This document shows positions 37,416 through 48,388 of a stretch of 64,000 nucleotides of DNA, piece after piece. Positions within the stretch are counted from its first letter, which is position 1, and every line of letters begins with the position of its first letter. A model generated the notes under the pieces. That model was given only the letters and a program-made list of their open reading frames with translations, was not told the origin of the DNA and did not search any database. This DNA is from Berberis thunbergii. Lineage: Eukaryota; Streptophyta; Magnoliopsida; Ranunculales; Berberidaceae. The stretch spans positions 1 through 64,000 of the forward strand of contig QNQO01006215.1 in assembly GCA_003290165.1 (NCBI GenBank), in the 5' to 3' direction. Position numbers and translations under genes: made by a program.

Positions 37416-38633
37416 TTATTGAACATGAAAGTAAGCAGGACAACCAAAGATATGTAATCTATCATAATCATTAGCAGGATTTCCAGACCATACCTCCATA
37501 AGAGTTTTTCCATCAATCGCAGCCGCAGGCAACCTGTTGATGAGATGGCACGCATATGTCACAGCCTCAGCCCAAAATGCTTTGCCCAATCCAGCATTGG
37601 ACAACATACAACGAACCTTCTCTAGCAATGTACGGTTCATGCATTCTGCCACCCCATTCTGTTGTGGAGTATTTCTAATCGTGAAGTGTCTGACAATTCC
37701 CTCATCCTGACATACTTGCAAAAACGGATCAGCTTTGTATTCACCTCCATTATCTGAATGGAGCCTTTTGATCTTTCTGCCAGTCTGAGTTTCAATCATT
37801 TTTTTCCACTTCAGGAACACATTCAAGACCTCATTTTTATGCTTCATGGTGTACACCGACACACGTCTTGAATAATCATCTACAAAAGTGATGAAATAGC
37901 GCATACCTCCCAATGATGCTTGCTTGCCAGGTCCCCAAACGTCCGAGTGAACATAATCAAGAGTCCCACGAGTACGGTGGATAGTGGTGCCAAACTTGAC
38001 TCTTGTTTTCTTGCCCATCATACAATGTTCACAGAATTCTAACTTGCAGGTCTTAGCACCTTTTAGCAAACCTTGTTTCACAAGAGTTTGCATACTCTTC
38101 ATACCAACATGCCCTAAAAGCATGTGCCACAATCTGGTTGTATCACAAGAAGTACTTGCAGACTCAGTAACTGCAACTTCTCCCGTAATTGTATTCCCAG
38201 TCAAGAAATACAAATTACCTCTTTTGATTGCCTTCATCATCACCATTGCACCAGACACAACCTTGAGAACACCATCTGACACAGTTATCTTGTAACCTTT
38301 GGTATCCAAGGAACCCACTGAGATGCGATTCTTCTTCAAAAGAGGAGCATACCTTACTTCTTTCAAACCCCGAACTATACCATCAAACATCTTCAACAGG
38401 ATTGTACCTATCCCTTCTGTTTTGCATGTCTGATCATTACCCATCAAAACAGTTCCACCATCTAGCCGTTTAAAGCAGAAAAACCAGTCCCTATGGGGAC
38501 ACATATGATAAATGCAACCCGAATCCACAATCCACTCGTCAGTGGAACACATCAATGCTGATATAGATAGGGAATACTCATCAAAATCTTCATCACTACG
38601 CTCGGCAACATTCACATTGGTGCGTTTCTTCAC
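37416..38633 (-). pseudogene. Copia protease and integrase (truncated element)
   Basis: 405 codons continuing from gag in another frame. The protease active site D-S-G is at residues 37-39. The integrase has the HHCC zinc motif at H170, H175, C201, C204 and the catalytic triad D231, D294, E330, all intact, then runs to F-G-C-P-A-Y-F and a stop. The frame break from gag and the downstream loss of RT make the element inactive. Confidence 0.85.
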
Positions 38634-38634
38634 T

Positions 38635-39453
38635 TTATCTTTGGCTTTGATTTTTTAGACAATCTTTTACCCAATGCCCTTTCTGATGACAGTAAGCGCA
38701 TTCATTTAACGCCGGAGTCTTTGACCCACTTCTCGATTTGGATCGAGATTTATCTCTTTTACCACCAAATTTTCTCTTTCTTGATCTTCCCCTTGCAGTC
38801 AATGTTTCAGACGCTGCATCCCTATGGATTTTAAGGTCCATCTTCTTATACTCATAATTGAGCAGTCCTGTAGCAATCTCATCATAATTTAATGATTCTT
38901 TTCCCGTTAACAAAGTTGTAACGACATGCTCATATTCTTCTGGAAGGGAATTCAAAAGGCACAAAGCCTTATAATTCTCTGGAACAATTTCTTCTAAATT
39001 CAATAGGTCGGCAATTAGCCTATTGAATTCATCCAGATGCTCAGACAAAGTAATACCTTGTCTCATATTCATTCGGAATAACTGTTTCATGAGGAAGAGT
39101 TCGTTTTGAATACTCTTCGTCATGTACTTGTCTTCCAACTTTTTCCACAATGCTTTAGCGGAGGTTTTCTTCATGGCGAAGTATTTTTGTTCATTCGCTA
39201 AACACAGTCGGATAGACCCACACGCTTGCCGATTCAATTTGTTCCAATCTTCTTCTCCCATGGCGTCCGGCTTATCACCCAAAGCATTCTCTAAATTTTG
39301 TTGTGTGAGCACATCTAATACTTCACATAGCCACATGCCGAAGTTGTTCTTGCCATTGAACTTTTCGACATCAAACTTACCAACTGTAGCGGTAATCATC
39401 TTCGAACTGGAACCTGAACTTGATGTCTCTGTCATGTTCCTCAATACTTTCAT
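38635..39453 (-). pseudogene. Copia gag (truncated element)
   Basis: 272 codons: UBN2-type gag (F-N-G-K-N-N-F near residue 33, then the long alpha-helical gag domain), a basic R/S/K-rich stretch, and one CCHC knuckle near the C-terminus (C-A-Y-C-H-Q-K-G-H-W-V-K-D-C). It ends by a stop just before the pol frame. It binds and packages the element RNA in related elements. Confidence 0.85.
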
Positions 39454-40192
39454 ACAAAACTATCAATTCACACTTACACACTAACCAAGGAAATACCTTC
39501 GGCTCTGATACCAATTTGTTGCGCCTCGCGAAAGCTTAACAGATTGCGGAACACAATTGATAGTTGCAATAGAAAGTAATAAACCCAAATTATAAACAAG
39601 GCAATGTAAAGTAAATGGAAATAATAAAACACGTACCGCACACAACAATTTAACGTGGTTCAGCAAGTTTGCCTACGTCCACGGGCAAAGAGAATAGCTT
39701 TACTAATAAGATCGAGGAGTACAAATGGAGGGAGTTACACAACGTCAACGATGTTTACACACACGTGTCTGAGTGACACCATGGATATACGCAGGGTGCG
39801 TATATCCTTTACAAAGAGAAAATAATTTTTTTTTCATTTTTCTCTCTCATCTCTTTCTCTCCTCCCTCACAAATACACACAGACACATATTAGGGTTGGA
39901 GAACCCTAATCTCTCAAGCTTCTCAATGGAAGAAGATGATTCAAAGAGGAAGGGGATTCCTCCTTTTATAGTTTCCCTTTGGCAGTGGAGAAAGGCGGTC
40001 ATGGAGGGTTCCATCACCTTCCACCATCTTCTTCTTTCTTCCTCCAGCTATCTTCTTGAAGGTTCAACTCAGATCCAGTCCAGCATATACGGGTTGTCTT
40101 CCATGCCGACATGCCGCAATCCATTGCCGACAAGCCGAAATTGAGCATTCACAGGTACTTTTGTGTTATTTGTCATGTTCCCTGTTTCAACA

Positions 40193-41030
40193 AGGAGTTG
40201 ATCCTGTGTTCACAAATGAGCAATTCTTCAAAGAAACAAAAACATCAAACATGTTTATGTATGATTGTTCAGAGTAGAGTTTGCAGATTACAAGGTGTAA
40301 ATCGTACATGAATTTAGCGTCAAAGACATTGACATCATCTGAATCAATACGTACGATAGCAAGCTTTTTTACACAAATTTTTACAGGGGAAGAGAGAGCA
40401 ATACAATTCCTTTTAGTGTACTACCCCATTATCTAGTCATGCTTCTTACGCCTGCATCTGTGATTAGCTTTTTGCTCAGAGAATGTATTCTCACCAACCA
40501 CCTCCATGTTGCAATCTATATATGGAGCAAAACAGATGCAAGGCACTGTCAGCAAGATCAACATTATAATGACTCAAAGCTAGACACAACTTTAGGGTTA
40601 GGGTTTATAAAATGAGCAAGCTGGTGAGAGGGCTCACACTATGTCTTCTCGAAAACCCTGTTTTCTCCCCATAGAAAGCTAAACCCTTGAAAACCCAGAA
40701 TCCAAATTCAAAACCGTAAATACCCTTTCAAGCTTTAGTCCAACAAGGCAATGTAGTGAGAGTTCTCTTCATAAACTTCGAAGAGTCAGTAAATCGAACC
40801 TTAATTTTAGCCCAATCGATCGATTGATTGAGCAAAGTTTGTGTTTCTAGAGGTTCACAGAGTGAGTGTGTGTCAGAGAGAGAAACAGAGAGAGAGTTCA
40901 GAGTGAAAAGCAAGTGAAGAAGAGAGAGTGCAAAGGGAAAAAAGAGATTGAATGAAGAAATTGTAGGGATTGAGTGAAGAAGGGAGAGTGGCAGATGGAT
41001 TTTGTGGGTGAAATGGGCCTTTTGGAGCCA
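40193..41030. other. Non-coding or captured sequence in the right part of the Pack-type element
   Basis: No clear gene. A telo-box-like run TTAGGGTTAGGGTTTATAA lies near 40593, as is common in promoters of ribosomal-protein genes. On the - strand about 40432-40526 could be a terminal exon (acceptor CATATATAG, ending ...R-C-R-R-K-K-H-D and TAG), of unknown identity. The stretch 40728-41103 is pyrimidine-rich on the - strand, like a 5' UTR or promoter. Confidence 0.3.
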
Positions 41031-41352
41031 AAAACTCACTCTTGGATTCAAAATTTGGAGCCCAAATTTGGAGCACACGTGCCTCAGACCCTCCCAGGCG
41101 CACGTGCCCAGGAGGTCCAGGCAGCCTCCCAGGCTGTGTAGAATCTTTGTTAAAGATAATTCGAGACTAATCTTAAGATAATATTAATCCACAAGCTTTA
41201 TCCTGATCTCCATTCTGTGACAAAGCATTATTTTTTGTTTAACTTTTTATAACAAGTTTAATTACGTTGGTATAGGCAATTGATAAATTGTTGTGACATG
41301 CACCATAGTATGATCTGTATCAAGGATGAAACAGTAAGGAATTAAAGCTTAC

Positions 41353-41565
41353 CATCTCGCTCAGCAGTAGAAGCCACTTAGTGTCGAAAAAGATTTGGTT
41401 CTTGAGCCTACATAGTTTAGCAAATATAATAGATAATTACAACTTATTGAAAGTGTACTAAGAAATTTCATGATTGGATGAGAAACTTACAAGATTTGTA
41501 CGTGATTTTCTAACAAGGTACTCATAGTACCAGTAAGGCTTCCCATCAATTTGCCACCAAATAAT
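41353..41565 (-). pseudogene. Exons of a PsbP-domain (thylakoid lumen) protein gene, with a nonsense codon
   Basis: Two - strand exons. The first (about 41565-41491) reads D-G-K-P-Y-W-Y-Y-E-Y-L-V-R-K-S and ends at donor CTT|GTAAGT. The second (41407-41353) has a TGTAG acceptor, reads E-P-N-L-F-R-H, stop TAA, V-A-S-T-A-E-R-D, and ends at GATG|GTAAGC. I recognise these as part of the C-terminal region of a chloroplast PsbP-domain protein (PPD family). The in-frame TAA and the lack of later exons before the element edge at 41136 point to a broken gene. Confidence 0.6.
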
Positions 41566-41966
41566 CAAAATGAGTTTTGTTTGTAAAAGCATAATTAAGC
41601 TCCGAGAATAACTTCTATTCTATGTGAAGAGGGATGCAGTAAATTCTATTGAATAGACACTTACAATATGATTGGACAAAAAAAAGAGAAACCAAATAAA
41701 CCAGTTAATTACGTTGCTAGAATGTGTATCAAGAACAGAGCTTTCTGCATGGCGTTGTGCAGAGGTGATACACTGCACAGTACATAGCATTTGTTATTAT
41801 GCAAGTTGTTAAAAGTTAAACTTTACAAAGTTATATTTTGGAGCATCCCATCTAGGACTATTGGCCTCAAGTATCTACTCACGGTCATCGCTTTTGCAAT
41901 ATGACCAATTTAGAGCCTGGAATGGATTGAGCACGGGCCACATTCCATGAGAATGACCCCATTAAT

Positions 41967-42339
41967 TGTTGAAAATCATCACTAACTAGTCCAAATGTTT
42001 AAAGCCTAAAGACCAAACCCATTATCTAGAAAATCCAACAAGAATGAGTATTCTAGATGGCTCAATGTCTAGAGAATTCTACACATTTGTAATACTCTAG
42101 ACATTTGAGAGAGTTCTAGAGAAGCAAAAATGTGTGGTTGAGATTGCTTCTCTAAAATCCTCCCACCTCCTTATAGAGCTACTATAAATAGGGGAAATGT
42201 TGTGAGGTGTATGCATCAAGGAGCAAACAAGCTCAAGTGTAGTAGTGAGCACAGTAAGGGTGTGAAGTTGTAAGAAACTTTTGAGAGATTAATAAAATTA
42301 GTCTTTTTTAAGTTCTAGTTTTTCCCAAATTTCTCAACA
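41967..42339 (+). repeat. 5' LTR of the TTAAT Copia element
   Basis: Starts TGTTGAAAATC, ends TCTCAACA. Contains a CTATAAATAGGGG TATA-type box at about 42182, the likely promoter of the element. It aligns throughout with the 3' LTR at 47535-47921, with scattered substitutions and short indels indicating an old insertion. Confidence 0.92.
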
Positions 42340-42355
42340 ATTTGGTATCAGAGTC

Positions 42356-43295
42356 TGTTGGAAAATATATGCTGTAAAGAATTCGAATGAAAAGATAGGA
42401 ACGAAGGTACCAATTATTCTTGGGTTGAGTCGCGGACTAGGTCGTTCTCTTTAAGACGTTTCGCGGCTCTGCCCAAAATCATGCAAGCAGTGTATTAGCC
42501 TCGCCGTCCCCAGGATAAAACAACCCAGAATCTTTTGTCTCGTTCAAAAAATTGCACAGTTGATGAACGAAATACAATTCACCCTTAATCTCCTTGTTTG
42601 CTCGGAATCACCAATACCATTGAAATAAATCAGCAAGAAGCAGAAACCCGATAAACGAACAACTGATTATAAACACGAAGACTGTTTGCAAAACCTTTTC
42701 TTTGATTCAGAACTGTATACTCTCTGATTTCGAAAGAAGAACATTCTATTATTTTTTTTCTTGTGTATAAAACTCTAAGTCGAAATGGTATTTATAGTGA
42801 GAAAACCAAACATTCGAAAACGAAATACAGACTAGATACACATTCGCATCAATCGCGTGGAGAATTAAAAATCAAAACGTGGAGAAAGAATCCCGTCGCG
42901 ACTTATGCCAAACGTGTTTTAGAGAGACGTCCAGATACATCCTGTCTAGATTCAGTCCTCTTCAGAAGTTCAAAAGTTTATTTTCGTTTAAATTAATTTT
43001 CAGCAAAAAAAATGGGTTGCTCTCTAAATGACCCGACCCGACCCGACCCGACAGACAGCGGCGGCGGTGGGCGCGAGAGTCTATCTCTCCCCTCCTCATA
43101 AAAGAGTGGTACTCCCAAGGGGTCCAAGCCCAAGTCTCAACAATCTCCTTATAAACTCTACCACAAATAGGTATATAATAAATATGGGACTAAAATTAGA
43201 GAAAAATCCAAGGATAAAAAATAAGAGAGAGGTCCAGGGTTCAAATCCAGGTAAACACCCATTTCAATTTTATTTAAAAATCCAAAGTTTCAACA
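42356..43295. mobile_element. Possible solo LTR inserted in the Copia primer-binding site
   Basis: About 940 bp starting TGTTGGAAAA and ending TTTCAACA, the usual TGTTG...CAACA ends of Copia LTRs, placed directly after the primer-binding site of the host element. Flanks GAGTC (42351-42355) and GAGCT (43296-43300) are similar but not identical. A (GACCC)n pentanucleotide run lies at about 43028-43052. It may instead be an unrelated insertion or the element's own leader. Confidence 0.4.
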
Positions 43296-43448
43296 GAGCT
43301 AGCTCACCCTATTCATACATAGGGTACTATTATCACCTTTGGTGAAACACTGTCTAGTCGGAGATCGTTCGTGCACAGTTCGGGACTGTGAAGCAGATTG
43401 GTGTAAGACCAAGCTTACTCGGTAGCACAAAGAAGGTTGTTTTCACGA

Positions 43449-44430
43449 TGGGAAATCTCGTTGGCACAACTGGTGGGCTTACAAAACTCAACCACCATAA
43501 TTACAAGAGTTGGCAGACAAGGATAAAGTCCTACTTGCAAAGGCAGGACTTGTAGCAGGTTGCTGGTGGTAGTGAGACTACACCATCGCCAAAGGAGAAT
43601 GTTGTCGAATTCAAGAAGTGGGAGATCAAAGTAGGGAATGCGCTTTATGTGCTCAAGACGACGATCGAGGATGAAATGCTTCAGTATATAGAAGATGCAA
43701 ACACACCCAAATGAGCTTGGGATACATTTGCATCTCTGTTTTCAAGAATGAATGATGCACGCCTACTGTTCTTGGAGAATGAGTTGATGAACTCCAAGTA
43801 AGGAGGTATGTCTATTAGAGACTATTTTCTAAAAATTAAAATTTTATGTCGTTAAGTTTCAGAGTTAGACCCTGCCTCCAAAGTTACTGAAGATATGATG
43901 AAAAGAATAATAATCCATGGTCTAAAACCTGAATATACCGGGATTGTTACTACCATTTGTGGTCGGCCAACTCAACCTTCTATTGTGCAGTTTGAAAGTT
44001 TGGCTGAGCAAATGGCAGGTGTCTATTTGAAAAATAAGGAAGAGGAGATGCTCTTCAATAAAATAAAGGGTGGGTATAAAAGAAGAATTTTGTAAGATCA
44101 GATAAAGAAGAAGATAGCAGGCCCAAGAAGTCCCAGGAGAGGAGCTACAAGAAAGGGGGAACTCAGCAAGGCAGAAACAACAACGACCAGAGAAAGGACG
44201 GTTGCTACAACTATGGCAAGAGGGGCCACTATGCAAAAGACTGCTGGTCAAAGAATAAGACAGCTGAAGGAAACTTGGTGATATCTCACAATCACCAAGA
44301 CAACAGTGAAGAAGAATGAGACTTCCAAGTATCCTTTGCAACTACCCAGCCTGTTCATGAGGATTTTTCATATGAAGAAATTGACTTCTCCAAGGATGAG
44401 GTAGCCATGGTCGCTGAAGATTAAGACGTG
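43449..44430 (+). pseudogene. Copia gag (TTAAT element), broken
   Basis: Begins M-G-N-L-V-G-T-T-G-G-L-T-K-L-N at 43449, then the UBN2-like gag with stops (for example TAG at about 43554 and TGA at about 43712). The open part is 43895-44095. A CCHC-type knuckle follows at about 44200-44250, where the first cysteines read C-Y-N-Y (second Cys changed to Tyr), then G-H-Y-A-K-D-C. Hence even the RNA-binding knuckle is degraded. Confidence 0.75.
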
Positions 44431-44439
44431 CAAGTCAAT

Positions 44440-45925
44440 TACAGTAAGGATTGGATTGTTGATTTAGGCAGCTCCAACCATATGACTGGAGACAAGGATA
44501 ATTGTCAAGCTTATGTGAATACAAAGGAGACCGGGTGTGATAACTGCCGATAACACGAGATTGTTGATTGCTCACATTGGGGAGGCTACATTCACTCCAC
44601 GCTTCAACCCTAATCAAGTTCAATTGCAGAATGTCTATCACGTTCCAGGTATGAAGAAAAACTTATTGTCAGTATCACAATTAACAACAACTGGCAAGTA
44701 TGTGGTGTTCGGGTCGGAAGATGTTAAGGTGTACCGAATTCTAAAGCCATCGGGTACACCCATCATGACGGGAAGAAAGTTGGAGTCTATCTACGTGATG
44801 TCTGCGGAATCAACATATGTGGATAAGACTCGATGCAGTGAAACTGCTGACTTGTGGCATGCAAGGCTAAGGCATGTTAGCTATCATAAGTTGAAGATAA
44901 CGATAAACAAGTCAATGTTGAAGGGTCTACTACACCTGGACGTACGAGGAGAAATAGTCTGTGCTGGGTGTCAGTACGGAAAAACTCATCAACTACCCTA
45001 TCAGGAGTCGAAGTTTAGGGCCAAGGAACCATTGCAACTCATCCACTCAGATGTGTTCGGCTGGGTGAAGCAACCATCAGTCAGTGGAATGCGATACATG
45101 GTGACTTTTATTGATGATTTTTCAAGGCACGTGTGGGTTTACTTTCTGAAGGAAAAATCAGAAGTTCTCGACATATTTAAGGCATTTAAGGAGGACATCA
45201 AATGCAAAGTAGGAAAGAATATCAAATGCCTGCGTACTGATAATGGTGGAGAATACACATCGGATGAATTTTCCAACTTCCTGAAGGAGTGTAAAATCAG
45301 GAGGCAACTAACATGTCCAGGCACCTATCAACAAATGGCATAGTTGAAAGGAAGAACCGACATTTGGTAGAGATATGTTGAAGTATGCTGCATGCGAAGA
45401 ATGTACCGAGTCGTTTTTGCGACGAGTGTATAAAGACCGCAACTCAATATTATCAACAGGCTGCCATAGGCAAAACTAGATTTTCTTTCACCGTTCTAGA
45501 AGTTATGGCATACCAAGCCTACAGTGAGTCACTTCCGAGTATTCGAATGTGTGTGCTACATGTTCGTGCTTGATCAGCTAAGAAGTAAGTTCGACAAGAA
45601 GGCTATTCGTTGCATCTTTGTGGGATACGACAGCCAAAGAAAAGGGTGGAAATGTTGCAATCCTACAACCGGGCGGTGTTATACATCAAAGAACGTGGTG
45701 TTTGACGAAGCTTCATCATGGTGGTCTACACAACAACTACTTCTGCCAGACTCCAAAAGTCTACAAGAGGAAATGCAGAAAAATGAGTCATCACCTGCAA
45801 ATGATGAAGAAGGAGTACGACCGAGCTCACCCAAAACACCAAGTACATCTTCAAGCCCATGGCAGACTGGTGTATATGAAAAAACACCAGAAGAAGTTCA
45901 AGAAAGTAAAGAAGATGTGGGCTAA
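44440..45925 (+). pseudogene. Copia protease and integrase (TTAAT element), broken
   Basis: The protease-like W-I-V-D motif is at about 44452-44463, where the usual D-S-G reads D-L-G. The long frame 44537-45343 holds the integrase zinc region and two of the catalytic acidic residues (H-S-D, T-D-N-G-G-E-Y). A one-base change near 45334 shifts the frame just before the third (Q-Q-x-N-G-I-V-E-R-K), which is found in the next frame. The C-terminal integrase part is at 45524-45925 (G-Y-D-S-Q-R-K-G-W-K). Confidence 0.8.
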
Positions 45926-46079
45926 CAGTTAAGAAGGTCAACTAGACAACGCAAACCCAATCCAAAGTATACAAATGTTGTGATTGAAGAACACAACATT
46001 AGGGAGACTGCAACATTTGAAGAAGCATCTCAGAGTCCGGAGTGGAGAAGTGCAATGGAAGAAGAAATCCAAGCCCTGG

Positions 46080-47270
46080 AGCAAGATAAACTTGGGGCTT
46101 GGTACCAAAACCCAAGGATGTAAAGCCCATATCATGTAAATGGGTTTACAAGATAAAGACTCGTCATGATGGCTCGATAAAAAGGTACAAGGCTCGATTG
46201 GTAGCTCGAGGGTTCTCACAACAATATGGGCTGGACTACGATGAGACATTTAGTTTAGTAGCCAAGATTATTACGGTTAGAGTTCTACTTGCACTAGCAG
46301 CAAATAAATCTTGGAAACTATGGCAAATGGATGTGAAGAACGCATTCCTGCACGGTGAAATTGACCGAGAAATATATATGGAACAACCGAAGGGGTTTGA
46401 GTGTAAAACCCAACAAAACTATGTTTGCAAGCTAAAAAAGGTGTTGTACGGACTGAAGCAAACACCAAGGGCCTGGTACGGGAAGATAACATAATTCTTA
46501 GTTCAAAGCGGCTACTTGGTTGCACATTCAGACTCCAACCTATTTATCAAATCCCAGGAAGGAAAACTAGAAATAGTGCTAGTATACGTAGATGATCTGA
46601 TTGTCACTGGAAATGACACAGAAGATATTCAAAGAGTACAAAGAAACTTGGCGGTCCGCTTCCAAATGAAGGAGTTAGGAGAATTAAGACACTTCCTAGG
46701 GCTTAAGATAGAACGAAGTGACAGAGGCTTATTCCTTTGCCAACAGAAATATGCTCGAGATTTATTGAAAAAGTACGGGATGCTTGAATGTAAACCAACC
46801 TCAACACTGATGGAGACCAATGCTAAGTTATGTGCTGATAAAGGAAAAGACTTGGAAGATACAACAATGTATCGCCAGCTTGTCGGGAGCCTAATCTACC
46901 TAACCCTCACATGGCCAGACATAGCCTACGCAGTTGGAGTAGCAAGCCGGTTCATGCAGAAACCGAAGAAGCTTCATCTCGAAGCAGTTCACCAAATCTT
47001 AAGGTATGTGAAAGGTACCACTGACATTGGAATTCTATACAAGAAAGATGAGGAATGCAAAATGGTTGGCTACTGCGATGCGGATTATGCTGGAGATTAT
47101 GACACATGGAGATCGACTATAGGATACATGTTTAGTCTTGGTTTAGGAGTAGTCACTTGGTGTAGCAAGAGACAACCAACAATATCTCTCTCAACTACAG
47201 AGCAGCAGCTATGGCAACACAGGAAAATACTTGGCTAGTACAACTAATGAAGGACCTTCACCAACCAATC
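46080..47270 (+). pseudogene. Copia reverse transcriptase and RNase H (TTAAT element), broken
   Basis: 46099-46494 reads the RT fingers and first palm motif (C-K-W-V-Y-K-I-K, M-D-V-K-N-A-F-L-H-G), stopped by TAA at about 46492. 46516-47238 continues with the catalytic Y-V-D-D box (about 46585-46596) and the RNase H start (Y-C-D-A-D-Y-A-G), then shifts frame near S-T-T-E. The catalytic residues are conserved although the reading is interrupted. Confidence 0.85.
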
Positions 47271-47534
47271 GACTATGCAATACCATTGCATTGTGATAAT
47301 CAGTTTTCAATACGCTTAGCTGAAAATTCGGTGTTTCATGCAAGGACAAAGCACGTAGAGGTCCACTAACACTTCATTAGAGAGAAGGTACTTCAAGGAG
47401 AGATATAGATGCAAACAACCAAGATGGATAACCAAGTAACAAATATATTCACTAAGGGACTTGGCACGACAAAGTTCAAAGACTTTCGGAGACAACTTGG
47501 CATGATCTTCAACGGAGTTAGTGATGAGGGGGAG

Positions 47535-47921
47535 TGTTGAAAATTATTATTAACTAGCCCAAATGTTTAAAGCCTAAAGCCCAAAAGTTAAAGTCCAAAC
47601 CCATTATCAAGAAGATCCAACAAGAATGAGTATTCTCTAGATGGTTCAATGTCTAGAGAATTATACACCTTTGTAATACTCTAGACATTTGAGAGAGTTC
47701 TAGAGAAGCAAAAATGTGTGGTTGAGATTGCTTTTCTAAAATCCTCCCACTTCCTTAAAGCTACTATAAATAGGGAAGATGATGTGAGGTGTATGCATCA
47801 AGGAGCAAACAAGCTTAAGTATAGTAGTGAGCATAACAAGGGTGTGAAATTGTAAAAAACTTTTGAGAGATTAGTAAAATTAGTTTTTCTTAAATTCTAA
47901 TTCTTTCCAAATTTCCCTGCA
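47535..47921 (+). repeat. 3' LTR of the TTAAT Copia element
   Basis: Preceded by the polypurine tract and starting TGTTGAAAATT. About 14 bp longer than the 5' LTR because of small indels (for example an added AAAAGTTAAAGTCC-like stretch). Ends CTGCA against CAACA in the 5' LTR, so the last bases have mutated. Confidence 0.92.
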
Positions 47922-48044
47922 TTAATGAACTTCTCTTGATGGAATGGTTTAAAAAGTGCAATAAGTAGTCCGGGAGGATTGAGTGGTTCAAATCGATTAG
48001 TGCATACAATCGGAAGATTAAAGAGGGTTTAGAAAGTAAATTAC

Positions 48045-48388
48045 CAATGCGGACTTGTCAGATAAGACTGAATCAGCAACATCTTTTGCATCCCATGAGG
48101 CCTTATCATTTGATTTTAATTTAAGAATTGCGTATTGGGAGGAACTATCTGAGCCAAAACACGTCAATGACCTTAAAATGGACAAAGCTGATTTTTGTTC
48201 TTGGTAGTACAAGGGTTAATTGATATCTTGTTCACTTCAGCCCATCTTTGCTGATCTTTTACATGTATCTCATGCATGAGAAAGGAAAATATACTTGATA
48301 ATGTATAACGGTGAGAAAAATCAAACTTACGAGATAAAGGTGCTGCTGATGAATAACCAACGTTCTGGCTAGCTTCCTGGATTCCACC
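48045..48388 (-). pseudogene. Two exons of an unidentified - strand gene
   Basis: Exon 48388-48331 (58 nt; acceptor TTGTAG, donor CTC|GTAAG) and exon 48199-48045 (155 nt; acceptor ACCAAG, donor TTG|GTAATT) join in one frame of 71 codons without a stop (ending ...K-D-V-A-D-S-V-L-S-D-K-S-A-L). I do not recognise the protein. Both lie on the same strand as, and upstream of, the PsbP-domain exons at 41353-41565; without the Copia insertion the gap would be only about 0.5 kb, so they may belong to one gene. Confidence 0.4.

Larger units (their letters stand above)
36436..40192 (-). mobile_element. Truncated Copia retrotransposon (5' LTR to RT)
   Basis: Reading on the - strand: an inferred 5' LTR at about 39517-40192 (TGTTG...CAACA in window orientation; TATAAAAGG box on the - strand near 39965-39980), a primer-binding site complementary to initiator tRNA-Met at 39501-39516, gag, protease, integrase and the first half of RT. 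The second half of RT, RNase H, polypurine tract and 3' LTR are missing. At the broken end a 28-bp segment is directly repeated (about 36440 and 36512). It lies inside the putative Pack-type element. No second LTR, so the LTR end and target duplication cannot be checked. Confidence 0.8.
35031..41136. mobile_element. Putative Pack-type TIR transposon carrying host gene fragments
   Basis: The left edge GCCTGGGAGGTGTGCCTGG (35031-35049) and the complement of the right edge, GCCTGGGAGGCTGCCTGG (ending 41136), match in about 17 of 19 positions, and ATTCTA lies just outside both. Between them are exon fragments of RPS25 and histone H2A with their intron borders, and a later Copia insertion. Fragment capture between inverted ends is the hallmark of Pack-MULEs; Helitrons capture genes too but lack such ends. 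I could not find a convincing 9-bp target duplication, so the ends and the class remain uncertain. Confidence 0.4.
41967..47921 (+). mobile_element. Full-length Copia retrotransposon with TTAAT target duplication, inactive
   Basis: LTRs at 41967-42339 (373 bp) and 47535-47921 (387 bp), both TGTTGAAAA...CA, flanked by TTAAT at 41962-41966 and 47922-47926. The primer-binding site is at 42340-42355, complementary to initiator tRNA-Met; the polypurine tract GATGAGGGGGAG is at 47523-47534. Gag, protease, integrase, RT and RNase H are recognisable in order but broken by stops and frameshifts. The leader from 42356 to about 43300 is unusually long and looks like a second insertion. It sits in an intron of a - strand gene. 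Confidence 0.92.

Noticed and set aside
37984..38295. 103-codon + strand frame
   Set aside because: Antisense to the Copia protease-integrase frame.
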